64,000 nucleotides of DNA from Cryptomeria japonica (Eukaryota; Streptophyta; Pinopsida; Cupressales; Cupressaceae). The stretch spans positions 620,616,476-620,680,475 of the forward strand of contig NC_081408.1 in assembly GCF_030272615.1 (NCBI RefSeq), in the 5' to 3' direction. The position numbers and the translations under genes were made by a program. The notes under the pieces are model-generated. The model was not told where the DNA came from, did no database searches, and worked only from the letters and a program-made list of their open reading frames with translations. Position 1 is the first letter of the stretch; every line of letters starts with the position of its first letter. Below, in pieces: positions 24,101 through 32,900 of this stretch.

Positions 24101-24261
24101 AAATGGATTTGCATTGTGTTCTCACTTTTTCCATTTTAAATGTATTTTCAACTTGTGTTCTGCAGAATTTAGCACTCTTTGGCGCCCTTCTTTTCTTCCT
24201 TGGTACAAATTCGTCAAAAAAGAAACACAGGATGAATACTATCAAAGTAAAAGGCAATTAA
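6075..24261 (+). CDS. HR-like lesion-inducing protein, DoxX family (5'-partial, 4 exons visible)
   Basis: Visible exons join as 6075-6189, 6618-6707, 7834-7932 and 24166-24261, giving 132 residues and a TAA stop. All junctions are GT-AG and in phase. The product matches the plant HR-like lesion-inducer family, small multi-pass membrane proteins of the DoxX clan, usually ~155 residues. Diagnostic blocks are YDFGYDGGAALNILTPKYG, ALEGIGGILFTFGSNLGAYL, AAVTPIVHDFYNYD and NLALFGALLFFLG, followed by a lysine-rich tail (SSKKKHRM). The family is linked by name to hypersensitive-response-like lesions; its biochemical role is unclear. The N-terminal ~20-25 residues (first membrane segment) are missing and should be on an upstream exon. 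The last intron is 16.2 kb and full of transposons. The reading frame of the visible part is intact, so I expect a functional gene. Confidence 0.88.
6618..6707 (+). CDS. Gene 1, exon (GIGGILF membrane segment)
   Basis: Acceptor cag ends at 6617 and donor gttggt starts at 6708. It encodes 30 residues, phase 0 at both ends, including the family signature GIGGILFTFGS in a hydrophobic segment. Confidence 0.88.
7834..7932 (+). CDS. Gene 1, exon (TPIVHDFYNYD)
   Basis: Acceptor cag ends at 7833 and donor gtatgc starts at 7933. It encodes 33 residues, phase 0, with the conserved TPI-x-x-DFYNYD block. Confidence 0.9.
7933..9622. other. Start of the 16.2 kb intron of gene 1
   Basis: AT-rich intron sequence. 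At 8230-8990 there is a more complex stretch with a tttatatacag motif that may be an old LTR, but I could not find its ends. At ~8715-8850 a short degenerate repeat of ggcagttttgaaa-type units occurs about four times. Confidence 0.4.
9938..12430 (+). repeat. Degenerate array of 'TTGGAGCGAAATT' units
   Basis: The pattern 'tgtaccttgctc...ttggagcgaaattt...' recurs every ~40-60 bp with much variation, interrupted by the solo LTR at 10828-11737. A reduced core, gcgaattt, continues after the TATA-like box to ~12425. It occupies the same relative place as the arrays in LTRs A and B but uses another motif. Confidence 0.75.
10828..11737 (+). mobile_element. Solo LTR, Copia type, nested in the C1 array
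   Basis: It is 910 bp, from TGTTGGCAATTG to ATCCCAACA. Near its end is the attcacccccccctctcagt stretch typical of plant Copia LTRs. The array resumes on both sides (…cctcatgtttg | atttggagcg…). The flanking pentamers are gtttg and atttg, a target duplication with one change. No internal retroelement region is present. Confidence 0.8.
12558..13199. other. Region between LTR C1 and LTR C2
   Basis: No intact gene. An intron-acceptor-like ttttacag at ~12645 is followed by a short open stretch (KEDDAKQNLEEMRGGGLQ...) that soon hits stops. It may be the decayed 5' part of C2. Confidence 0.35.
13200..14346 (+). mobile_element. LTR C2: truncated member of the A/B/D LTR family
   Basis: From ~13205 the sequence matches the U3 end of LTR B (block with ccaatcag...attcaatgaa...aaccctaattagggtttt). 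It has a TATA-like actataaaag at 13461-13470 and then follows the R-U5 of LTRs A and D, ending acacatcaaca at 14346. The left boundary is not clear. Confidence 0.65.
13463..13469 (+). promoter_or_regulatory. TATA box of LTR C2
   Basis: tataaaa about 880 bp before the LTR end, downstream of the conserved ccctaattagggttt block also present in LTR B. Confidence 0.5.
14347..15319. other. Intron sequence before the hAT gene
   Basis: AT-rich with no recognised coding sequence. It probably includes the 5' non-coding part of the hAT element, whose terminal repeat I could not place. Confidence 0.35.
17698..17709 (-). promoter_or_regulatory. TATA-like box of LTR A
   Basis: The minus strand reads gaatttatatatg about 815 bp before the LTR end, the same position as in LTR D. 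It lies downstream of the ORF, so it would drive the retroelement transcript rather than the ORF. Confidence 0.5.
17850..18965 (-). CDS. LTR-embedded ORF, 371 residues, unknown function
   Basis: An intact 371-residue frame from ATG (18965) to a stop at 17850, in the U3 of LTR A. The N-terminus is acidic (QPIDDIDDYLARS). Residues ~85-135 are charged with regular Leu/Ile spacing (ENLKAIDARLDREIAEKE, HREENIRLREYIAG), typical of a coiled coil. The centre has YNFHGWYCSLAVKKSTYES and the C-terminal third is helical with MKFMYFCQLDSLKKS. No signal peptide, membrane segment or catalytic motif is visible. It aligns along its length with the decayed ORF of LTR D. The start overlaps the stop of the upstream ORF (TAATG). 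An open frame of this length among otherwise decayed elements suggests recent insertion or constraint. I cannot assign a function; a structural or gag-like role is one possibility. Confidence 0.55.
   Translation of the reverse strand: MVQPIDDIDDYLARSAKEKEPMRAEILSHIARDETGMQIAQIVVPIAGVTADIATPMDFQITSAALGRTSRKQEFQEVGENLKAIDARLDREIAEKERHREENIRLREYIAGTRREDPTLISPIAVDHGMHSHCEAVRGTLSKVEKWIESARKQADDFLTQFVHAYDRTTGLVFRIQYLEGVWEEFQPIQDKTIPRLQALKKIPNSTLVNESIVHSGDRYNFHGWYCSLAVKKSTYESAQSSCMEMEGLIQDIQMKILASIDELLGVDVSDASGLHLAELKDKMKFMYFCQLDSLKKSQIDDLVSLLIHVHSSQKLMPKWENTLNACSDSQDVIDLQQDTLPSISMEELDSTLTRFLEYARREREMHGGIF
18965..19300 (-). CDS. Upstream ORF in LTR A, 111 residues, unknown function
   Basis: A 111-residue frame (MSKSGYKERKELLKML...) directly upstream of the 371-residue ORF; its TAA overlaps the next ATG in the sequence TAATG. 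It is basic and helical with one GDQVPSPAYANIM segment. It shows no resemblance to the sequence at the same position in LTR D. It could be the first part of one protein split by a single-base frameshift, since reading continues as WYSLLMILMT in its own frame. A likely acceptor tract (cgtacag) lies just before its ATG. Confidence 0.4.
   Translation of the reverse strand: MSKSGYKERKELLKMLETGFYPEFKISSRWKEIIDTNMHFLDLDQMQRRMFGVGDQVPSPAYANIMKSGIFHVVGFPQSIQCSEFILECARCYDPLTRMIKAKLNTLKDNY
20643..20791. repeat. Foldback element with a central palindrome
   Basis: A 19 bp perfect inverted repeat, tctattctggctccaaaac at 20643-20661 and its complement at 20773-20791, encloses a GC-richer core. The core holds a perfect 20 nt palindrome, gactaacacgcgtgttagtc, at 20675-20694, and gattgactaac occurs twice. 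It looks like a small foldback transposon or a hairpin inside the U3 of LTR A. No clear target duplication. Confidence 0.7.
21015..21620 (-). repeat. Degenerate array of 'ggaaaatcgac...tggat-aaaatcc' units
   Basis: About nine units of ~50-75 bp, each with a ggggaaaatcgac-like core followed by (t)tggat-gaaaatcc. They lie near the 5' end of LTR A, the same relative place as the unrelated arrays in LTRs B and C1. Confidence 0.8.
22871..24165. other. End of the 16.2 kb intron of gene 1
   Basis: AT-rich sequence. The first ~250 bp probably belong to the hAT element's 3' end. The rest looks like original intron, ending in a pyrimidine tract and ctgcag. No gene seen. Confidence 0.5.
24166..24261 (+). 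CDS. Gene 1, last exon
   Basis: Acceptor ctgcag ends at 24165. It encodes NLALFGALLFFLG and a lysine-rich tail and ends with TAA at 24259-24261. It lies 16,233 bp from the previous exon but continues the family alignment without a gap, so the assignment is secure. Confidence 0.9.
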   Translation, partial: NLALFGALLFFLGTNSSKKKHRMNTIKVKGN

Positions 24262-24650
24262 ATTTAGAGCATAGCGCAATTTATTCTAGAGCATGATGGT
24301 TTGTTCTCAGGTTATGTTCATGGAGATTGATATTTCGTTCAAAGTCTCCGGTTAAGTCACAAATTTGGACAGTGGCGAGCACGCACAATGGAAGCTAAAT
24401 TGGGTGTATCATCTCAAGCAGGCCCAGATTTTGGGCTCTACTTGTTTCATGACTTCCATGAGATTGTAATGGAGGCAATTCTTAGTAGACTTATGAAAGT
24501 TCAATTTCTGATTGATTAACAGAAAGTTCAATGTTTTGATCAGGGTACTTTTGTTGTATTCAAGGTTTTTGAATTTTCATCAATATTGATGGAAGAAATT
24601 GCATGTTAACATTTTGTTTATTGTTGAATTAAGTTTTGGGTAGAACATTT
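24262..24650 (+). other. Probable 3' UTR of gene 1
   Basis: Sequence after the stop codon without transposon signs for about 390 bp. No canonical polyadenylation signal stands out, so the end is a guess. Confidence 0.35.
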
Positions 24651-26995
24651 TTTTCGTTTTGCTCTTCCATTAGTTTTGTTAGGATGCGTCAATATTTTCT
24701 TTGACATGATTATATTAGAAACAAATGGAGGCATGCCCAATGATGAAATAGTTAATTTTATTTGCCCACACGCTTGTGCATTTGTCCAGTTTGACTTTCA
24801 TTTCAATTTCTATTCAAAAGGAATGTTTTCACCTACTCCTTTAATTTAATTATTTATTCTTTTACAAATCCAACCCGATTTGTATTACCTGATACGCAGC
24901 AATTTTTTGTTGTTTGAGCTTCTGAAAGAGAATCTCCAGAAGTGAATTGGCTGTTCAGAAGTGATGGGAGTAAATGTTTAAAACTTTAAACACTTCCCAA
25001 TGTTGCTGTCAGCCAAATTCCAAATCCTTTAAGGCTCGCAAACACCTCAGGAACATTTTATTGCAATGTTCAAGATACGTGCTTATTTTCAAACTGTACT
25101 CTGATAATTGCAGCATATAGCATACAAATTATTAAGAAGAATTCTATAGAATACACAAATATTTAAAATGAAGAACCATCTAGAACTAGAATATTAAAAT
25201 ACAAGAGCACTCTGTAACTAGCTCTATGATTCCTCAATTACAAAAATTGCCATGGTTGTCTTCTTTGCTTTCTGATGATTTCCTCCATTTAAAATGACTT
25301 TTTGTGAAAGGTTTAATATTTATTATTCTTTAGTTCCTTGATCCATCAATGGTAGGTGAGCCATTTTTTTTGGTTAGATAGTCTTTCCCCTACTATGGGT
25401 TCGATGGTGTGTCTTAACTAGGGCCTTTCGCTAACTCCAAGTTTGATAGATGAAGAATAAATAGCTTGGTCAAACCGAGTGATGAACTTTTTGATCTTCT
25501 GATGTTTGGTTCACTTCCGAGTGAATTGCAATGAGTTTTATTAACTGGAATTTGAAGCATGATTTGCTTGGGTATAATGCACATCCGAGAAATTTTTGTA
25601 TTAAAATGCCATAGGGATCACTTTACTCCCTCTTTACCTTGTCGTGACTTCTATTTTACTGGCACCCAAGACATGTGAACAAACGAAAATCGTTTTTTAG
25701 TGGAGAGAAGTTATCTGAAATGGGTCCATTCAATCATTCACTTTCACATAAACTAATTCAAGCACACTAAACATGAACAAATTACACCGAAAACTGAGAT
25801 AAAAAGGATGAATTAGTAACAGTTATTGAAAGAAGGTAACAACCAAGGAAAAGGATTTGGGGAATATCTAGATCCCTAGAAAACCCATCGTAGGTTTGGC
25901 AGGTCAACATAGTAAATTTAGATTAATTTGGCCCTTGACAAATTTGTTATTTTGACTTATGCGACTTTATGCTGATTACAAAGGAAGCTAACAATGGCCT
26001 AGGTGTCTGACAGGACATCTTAGTGCCTCATTCTTGTGAGCCTCATCAGTATGTGACAAATTGCACGTCATAGTTCTTACAATGTCAATTTTTTGAAGAT
26101 ATTGCAAAAGAGGGCCTCTAATTGGCTAGATAGAAGCCAAGCTGTCCCCTACCTCGTTTACCGAGTCTCTTGCGCGAGATGAGCTGTTGACGGCCTGGTT
26201 TTTTGTTTGCTAGGATAAATACATGTAATTGGATATGTAAAACCCACCTGTGATTGTGGGATTATTGGGAAAGTGTGTTAGAAGCTGGAATCCGATTAGT
26301 GCAGGCAGAACAAATTTGTTCTTTCCCACCTTTTATTTTTTTGGGATATGCCAAGTTGCAATTTCATTTCTCTTGCTTTTTTGTTTTTTTTTGGGTTTAA
26401 TCTTGCATATTGCTTACCAACACAACATGGTAACTACTCTTTTGCAAGCATGTTTCTAGAACAACAATTGAATAGAGTCGATGCCACTTGTAGGTAATTT
26501 AGAATATGTTTAAGAATTGTTCATTTAAATTTTTTAATAATTACAAATTATGTTGGTATTAGAGCTTTTTCTTCTTTGAGAAGTTTTTTCTTCTAGGTGT
26601 ATGTCATTAGCAAGAGGTAATGCAAATTATTTCCATTGTAAGACAACACCCTCAAGGTGGGAAACATAGAAAGATAAAATGGGACATCACGACATAGTAA
26701 TGCACTAAAAGATATCATAAGAGAGGTATTTTACAGTAGATGTCATCATTCTTAGCATCACTCGATCAAAAACTAAAGCAAGGAAACATAGAGCAATGCA
26801 AACCAATTCAACAATTAAACACATTTCTTTTGCATTTCATAAACTTCTAGTCATCTAGTCACTTGGTGGGAAGGAAATCGTCATTCTTTGATTTTGGAAA
26901 CAATGTAATTGGCAATAAATTAGGACGGATCTAAGAAAATAATTAAATATTATTTTATTTTAATTATCATGATTAAGAACACAATATTAAATAAC
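24651..26995. other. Intergenic sequence
   Basis: AT-rich intergenic DNA after gene 1. Short ORFs here (for example 26250-26459) have no family resemblance and are probably chance. Confidence 0.45.
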
Positions 26996-27000
26996 AATAT

Positions 27001-28203
27001 TATAGACAAAGGCAAGGACACTGTGTGCATTACCATATCAAAAGGTAAAACGATCCAATTAGAACTAAAGGACTATAAAGTTCTCAACCTCTAACTATAA
27101 ATTAGCAGTTTTTTTTAGTCTTAAGAGTAAAGACCAGTAGACCATAACACTATTTTTTAAAGTAAAGACATTAAAAGTTTACAGGAAAGTGTAGTATAGA
27201 TAATTATGTTAATAATATTGTGTGATGAAAAATGTGTGTGCTAAACTAAGGGCTAAAAAGAAAGCTAACTAACTGAACAAACACAATACACCATACACCT
27301 CAAGATTGGAATGGTAAAACTAAAACGGAGAACAAAATGATAAACAAAGGCAAACCATAATTCCTGATTTAATTTGATTATTGCGCAATTGGATGTGTGC
27401 TCATGACGTAGTTTCAGATGTTTGATATTGTTCCATGATGTAGATGCAAATGATAATGGATTGATGGATGAAAATGATAAAGGATGGGTTGAGTGATAAT
27501 TCTAGCAGAGTGACGGTATGATTAAGAAAAGGTCCCCTATTTGGTCTAAAATGAGGGGGATTAAATAGGAGATGAGAGCAAGGAGAGGGGATCCCAAAAT
27601 GCAACACTTGTCCTCAAAGAAGACACGTGGCATGCCAAAGAGAGCCAAGCGGAAGAAGATTCCACACTTATCTTCAAAGAGGACAAGTGGCTCAAAGGGA
27701 AAAGACAAGTGTCCCAAAGGAGGGACACATGTCTATTTGGGGAATAACCACCCAAATAAAGGAATATCTTCCTAATAAATAGGAAAATTAGTTAGAATGT
27801 GCACACGTGTGAGAGGGGAGGAGGTTAGAAGGGATAGGATACGGTTGGTTGGAGGGTTGACTAGGCTAGGGAAGTGGGTTGAAAGGATAGGGTTGGTTAG
27901 GATAGGATTGGAAGGAGGTTAGGGAGAAAAGTTAAGAGCAATGTGCTCAAATAGGAATTTGAACCAAATTAATTAATTAATCCATGGGCTTGGAACGGGG
28001 ATATTTAATTAATTAAAGTAATTAATCAAAATGATGGACAACAAGGATAATTAATTAATTAGGAGGATAGAATTGGGGGAATTAATTAATTGGATTAATT
28101 AATTAGAAGAATAGGTTTGGGGGAATTAATTAATTGGGTTAATTAATTAGAATAATAAGATTTAAATTTGATTAAATTAATTAGCCAAATTTAGGCGTCT
28201 ACA
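27001..28203 (-). mobile_element. Solo LTR with target duplication AATAT
   Basis: On the minus strand it runs from TGTAGACGCC (28203) to GTCTATA (27001), 1203 bp, with matching inverted ends. It is flanked by perfect AATAT repeats at 26996-27000 and 28204-28208. The TGTAGACGCCTAA start is typical of a plant LTR group. Its first ~250 bp (27970-28170) are rich in repeated attaattaatt blocks. Confidence 0.8.
27970..28165. repeat. AATTAATTAATT-rich repeats in the solo LTR
   Basis: Blocks of attaattaatt alternate with g-rich spacers. Two near-identical ~50 bp units (gggggaattaattaattgg...) lie at ~28075-28160. Confidence 0.7.
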
Positions 28204-28208
28204 AATAT

Positions 28209-28569
28209 TATTGAAGTTACTTGTGGAGTTACATTGAAAGAGTAGTCCAAGAAGACCCTAACTCTTTTGATATAACTAGTGTTTATGATATAACTAATTT
28301 TCTTGATATATACATGTATATTGGTAGATGTGTTAAGCAAAAATTGTTATAGACATTTTGTAAGCGTTTGGGGTGCACGGTGATGGTGTGAAGTCATGTG
28401 AGATAGTTTGAACTTGTTTGTTTATGGCATAATGAGAAGAAAGACAAATACCTCTTTTGGGTAAGTTTTTGAAAAGAGAGGTAGTTTTTATTTTACAATT
28501 TTTTATTGGAGAGCGAGTTGTGAATTTGTGAAGGAATTTTTCATGGAATATGGCTCCACATATAGGCTT
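28209..28569. other. Spacer between solo LTR and Copia element
   Basis: AT-rich sequence with no recognised feature. Confidence 0.4.
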
Positions 28570-30431
28570 TGTTGGAGATTGTTGTCATTGATGTCAACCA
28601 TCAGTGTTGTGTTGTCGTTGATTTCACGTGCAATTGTGTAAAGATATGATGAACATTGTTGGATGTGTTGTCATGGTTGGACACCCACTTTTATTTGGTG
28701 TTAATGTCTAAACTCAGTATGTTGTGAAGTCATTATGATGGTGCAAATAATGATGATATGTTGAGAGCAGTGATGGTGATGAGAGGCTCATGACTTGTTA
28801 CTTGTTAGTAGAGTTGTTATCGCGATGATATTTTATCTCTAATATTGCTTATGAGTGAGCAAATGATGCTACAAAGTTGTTTTGGTCTCTAGAAATTGTT
28901 TTGAAGATTGTGGGGGAATGATGATTCACGCTCCTCCGCGTTTGATGATATGGTTTTGTAGTTTTGGGTTTAACTTGTATACTTTGTGGACGTTGGATGA
29001 TATGGTCATTCAGTTTTGTGTTTAACTTGTATACTTTTTGGACATTATACTCATATCTTTTCAGGTCCTTGGTGTTGTAGTAGGTGTTGGTAAATAGAGT
29101 AGGTTGGCAAGATGCTTGTTTGTCAAGACTAGTCCAAAAAATGTTCGCCATTTCTCTGCATTGATGTTGCTGTTGCAACTTGGTGGACATGCTTATAATG
29201 TTTGTCCAGTGTCTCGATTTAGATTTTAGATGATGAAGTGTTCTACAAATATGTTTGACATTCTTTTATCTCATAATTGTGTTGTCTGAGCATTTGTAAT
29301 TGAAGAACTCTGTATCAAATTGGTTGTGCCAACTTGTTTTGGAATGATAGTATGGAATGAGTATTTGGGAATGTTGTTGGATGTTTAAGGAATGCATCTA
29401 TGTGGTCTGCATGACACTGGTATATCTTTTTGGTGTCACATATTGTTTGATGTTGGTATTTAGGGTGTTTTGTATTTTTTTGGATGACTAGGTCTATTCT
29501 CTTGCTTGCTCTATGCATCTTGGGGTTTGCGCTAACATTGGAGGTTGTGATGAGTTATTTTTGGGCCCTGTTATGTCTCATGGTGATCCACATTGAGTAA
29601 ATTCATTTGGAAGTTATGTTTGGGCCGACTGGTTATGTGCTACACGTTTCATCTACATGTTACCTTATTGCTAACTTTGGAGGATGTGCGCCAATGTGGT
29701 TTATGTTTGGGGCCACATTGAATGATGTATTGAGATGTTTGAGGTTGTCTCTATTTCCTGGATTGGACTGCGTTCATTGCAATTATGTTTTTGGGTCCAC
29801 TTGTTGGGATTATTGCTTATCCCCTATTTTGACCAGCCTAATTGGAGTTTTTGAGATGATGTGGATGGTATATAGAAGATCAAATCAATTGCAAGTGGTG
29901 TGGACTTGTGTGGATTGTGAAAGATGTGAAATTCAAGTAGCAGAGGTGTGTGGTGGAAGTTTTGAGCTTAATTGCCAAATGGTTGCTTAAGTTAATATGT
30001 CAAGGCAACTACATTCTAAGGAGATTGCTAGATGCAGTGATGCTGAAGGATCATTCATTATCATTCAAATATTCATGTATCCTGCTCTGAGATAGTGAAT
30101 CTCTTTAGCATGTCTTTATATTTTGTATCTTGCCCTAAGGTATTGAACTTCAACAACAAGTCCATTAAATGAGCAATGTGCTTCCTTAGGTAGTGAGCCT
30201 TAAAACAAATTTCTAATTTTGTTCATTTACATTGTGAGATGGCTCTCACTGTGGTTTTTCCCTTCTTGGGTTTTTCATGTAAATCCGGTGTTCTCCTTTG
30301 CATTGGTGTTAATTGTTTTATCTTTCTTTGTTGCTAATTATATTAAGGTTTGAAACTTGAATTGTGCTAAAAGTTTAAGTTTTGTTCAAGATTGATTCAC
30401 CCCCATTCTCAGTTTTGGGGTGTGTTTAACA
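28570..30431 (+). mobile_element. 5' LTR of the Copia element
   Basis: 1862 bp, from TGTTGGAGATTG to GTGTTTAACA. Near its end it has gattcacccccattctcag, typical of plant Copia LTRs. It is followed at once by atctatattagagccaagt, a mutated form of the tRNA-Met binding site. Confidence 0.8.
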
Positions 30432-30489
30432 ATCTATATTAGAGCCAAGTTTCTCTAAGGAAGCTTAATCGCTTAAGGAAAGGTCCAGG

Positions 30490-32770
30490 ATGGCACAAGA
30501 TGGATCTCACAAGACATGGAATGAACCACACATTTTGGAAAGAATGGAAGGATATTTGTCCTCTTTAGGGTTTGGAGTTTGGAACTTAGTCATGGATGGT
30601 TATACACCTCCTCCCACTCCAACATAAGCAGTTGAGATTTGGTCATATGAAAACAATGACAAAGTAAGGAATGAATCATGAGGTCGATTAGTAGATTTAG
30701 AACTTGTGAAGATGATGCACTGTGGTACTACTAAAGAGATGTGGGAAAAACTTAATAGCATTTATGAAGGAGATTATAAGGTAAACCAATTTAGGTTGCA
30801 TAATTTTATGTGCAAGTTGTAGGATTTGAAGATGTCTGAGAATGAAGACATTGCTAGCTGTATGCTCTCAGTTGATGAAGTAGTAACTAGCATCAGAGCT
30901 ATTGATGCTGAATTGAAAGAAGATGAAGTTGTGAATAAGGTACTTTGATCTCTTCCTAAATCTCATTGTCATAAGGTATTTTCTATTGAGGAAAGTAAGG
31001 ATCTGGATATATACTTAATGGATCAACTATATGGTGCTCTGATTGCTTTTGAGATGAGAGAGTTTGGTAAAGATGCTCCTAAAAGGAAAGCAACATTGAA
31101 GGCTAGTAAGAAGGTAGAAGATGGTGTTGCTAATTAGGATGATGACTTTGATGAAGTAGATCATAAAACTTTGTAAGAAGATTGAAGAAAGGAATCAACA
31201 AGTACAAAGGTAATCTATTTCACATGTTTCAATTGTGGAAGAATTGGTCATTTTGCATCTAGACGTACCTTTAGAGAATCAATGGATAGCAATAAAAGAG
31301 AGAGGTTCAAGAGAAGTCTTAATTCCAAGGAAGCAACTGTTCTTCAGAAGATGGATCTTGATGATTCAAATGAACACTTTTCGTAGCCTTGAAAGTTGGT
31401 GACAAAAAGTGATGTTGCAAAGTGTAAAAGTCTGGTACCTTGCAGATTGACAAAGATTGTGAAAAATCAATGATTGTGTGGACTGCCTTCAATGCAAAAG
31501 AAGAAGCAAATGCTTTTGTGATTGATAGCGGGTTCTCTCATCATATGACTAGTGAGAAAGGGAAATTTATCAATCTTAAAAAGTGAAATGGTGGTTCAAT
31601 TAAGTTTGGTGATGAAGGGTCTGCCCAAATCTATGGAAAAAGAACAATATCAATTGATAAAAAGAACAAGACAGAGGATGCTATCTATATTAAAGGCTTG
31701 AAACATAATCTTCTCAATGTTAGTCAGATGTGCAACAAGGGATGTAATATCACATTTCATGACAAAGGTTGTAAAATTTGGAAAGGTAATTCAAGAAGAT
31801 TGGTTGCAGAAGGAACATAGATTGATGGGAATGTCTATCATCTAAAATAATTTAAGGGAAGAAGTTGTGTGATGACTCAAATTAGTGAATGTTGGTTATG
31901 ACACAAAAGGATGGGTCACATCAACTTTGCCAACATGGTGAAGATCAACTCTACACATGCAACAAAAGATATGCCAAGGACCATCAAGCCTACAAGCACC
32001 TTATGCAAAGAATGTCAAATGGGAAAGTAGACTAGGAAAAGATTCAAGAACAAGGAGTATTCTTTTACAAAACCCTTGGAGCTGATACACATTGACTTAT
32101 GCAGACCAACAAGGACACAAGGACTCAATGGTGAAAGGTATTTTATGTTGCTTAATGATGATTATTCTAGAATGACATAGGTTACATTTTTAGAGACAAA
32201 TCATAAGTGCTAGATAAGCTTAAATCTCTCATATCTATGGTTGAGAATGAAGTAGATTCTAAGATTAGTTTTTAGAGATTTAATACAGGTGGTGAATTCA
32301 CTTCAAATGAGTTTGAGAAGTATTATGAGGACCATGAGATTATGAGACATTTGTTTGCTCCTAAGACCTGTTAGCAAAATGGTGTAATGGAAAGAAAGAA
32401 TAAAGCAATTCAAGAGATGGCAAGGACAATGTTAAGTGATGCTAATTTGCTTAATGCATATTGGAAAGAAGCAATTCATACTTTAGTCTATATTCTTATA
32501 GAGTGCAACTGAGGGTCAACAACTCTAAAACCCCTTATGAACTATGGTATTAAAGATATGCTATTGTCAAATCTTTTAAAATCTTTGGAAGCAAATGTTA
32601 TATTGAAAAAAATGAAGGAGACTTGGGAAAGTTTGATTCAAGATGTGATGAAGGGATCTTCCTTGGTTATTGAACTAGAAGCAAGGCCTATAGATGCTAC
32701 AACTCGAGATTGAAGATGATGGTTGAAAGCACAAATGTTAAAGTAGACGAAGTTTGGAGTCAAAATACAC
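30490..32770 (+). pseudogene. Copia gag-protease-integrase relic
   Basis: From the ATG at 30490 the frame reads MAQDGSHKTWNEPHILERM, with gag features (EMWEKLNSIYEGD, SLPKSHCHKVF). At ~31220 is a zinc knuckle in which the last cysteine has become arginine (CFNCGRIGHFASRR). At ~31520 is the protease motif FVIDSGFSHHMT. The pre-integrase and integrase parts follow (GLKHNLLNVSQMCNKG, ~31695; PLELIHIDLCRPT, ~32080; a shifted MERKNKAIQEMARTML at ~32390). Premature stops and frameshifts throughout show it is inactive. Confidence 0.75.
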
Positions 32771-32900
32771 AATAATCTAGGGACTGCAGATTAGAAGAAA
32801 CTAACTATATAGAAGAAGAGGAAGACACAAAAGAGAAGGAGGAACAAGTACTAGAGAAAGCTCCCAAAACTCTGACTAAGTATAATCATGAAAACAATCC

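Larger units (their letters stand above)
28570..32900 (+). mobile_element. Copia-type retrotransposon, 3'-truncated
   Basis: 5' LTR at 28570-30431, then a degraded primer-binding site, then gag-protease-integrase remnants to ~32760 with several stops. The order (gag, protease, integrase) fits Copia. Reverse transcriptase, RNase H and the 3' LTR are absent, so the element was truncated after integrase. Confidence 0.8.

Noticed and set aside
29607-29990. 127-codon open frame on the + strand
   Set aside because: It lies entirely inside the 5' LTR of the Copia element and has low-complexity, Trp/Cys-rich composition with no family resemblance. Judged a chance frame.
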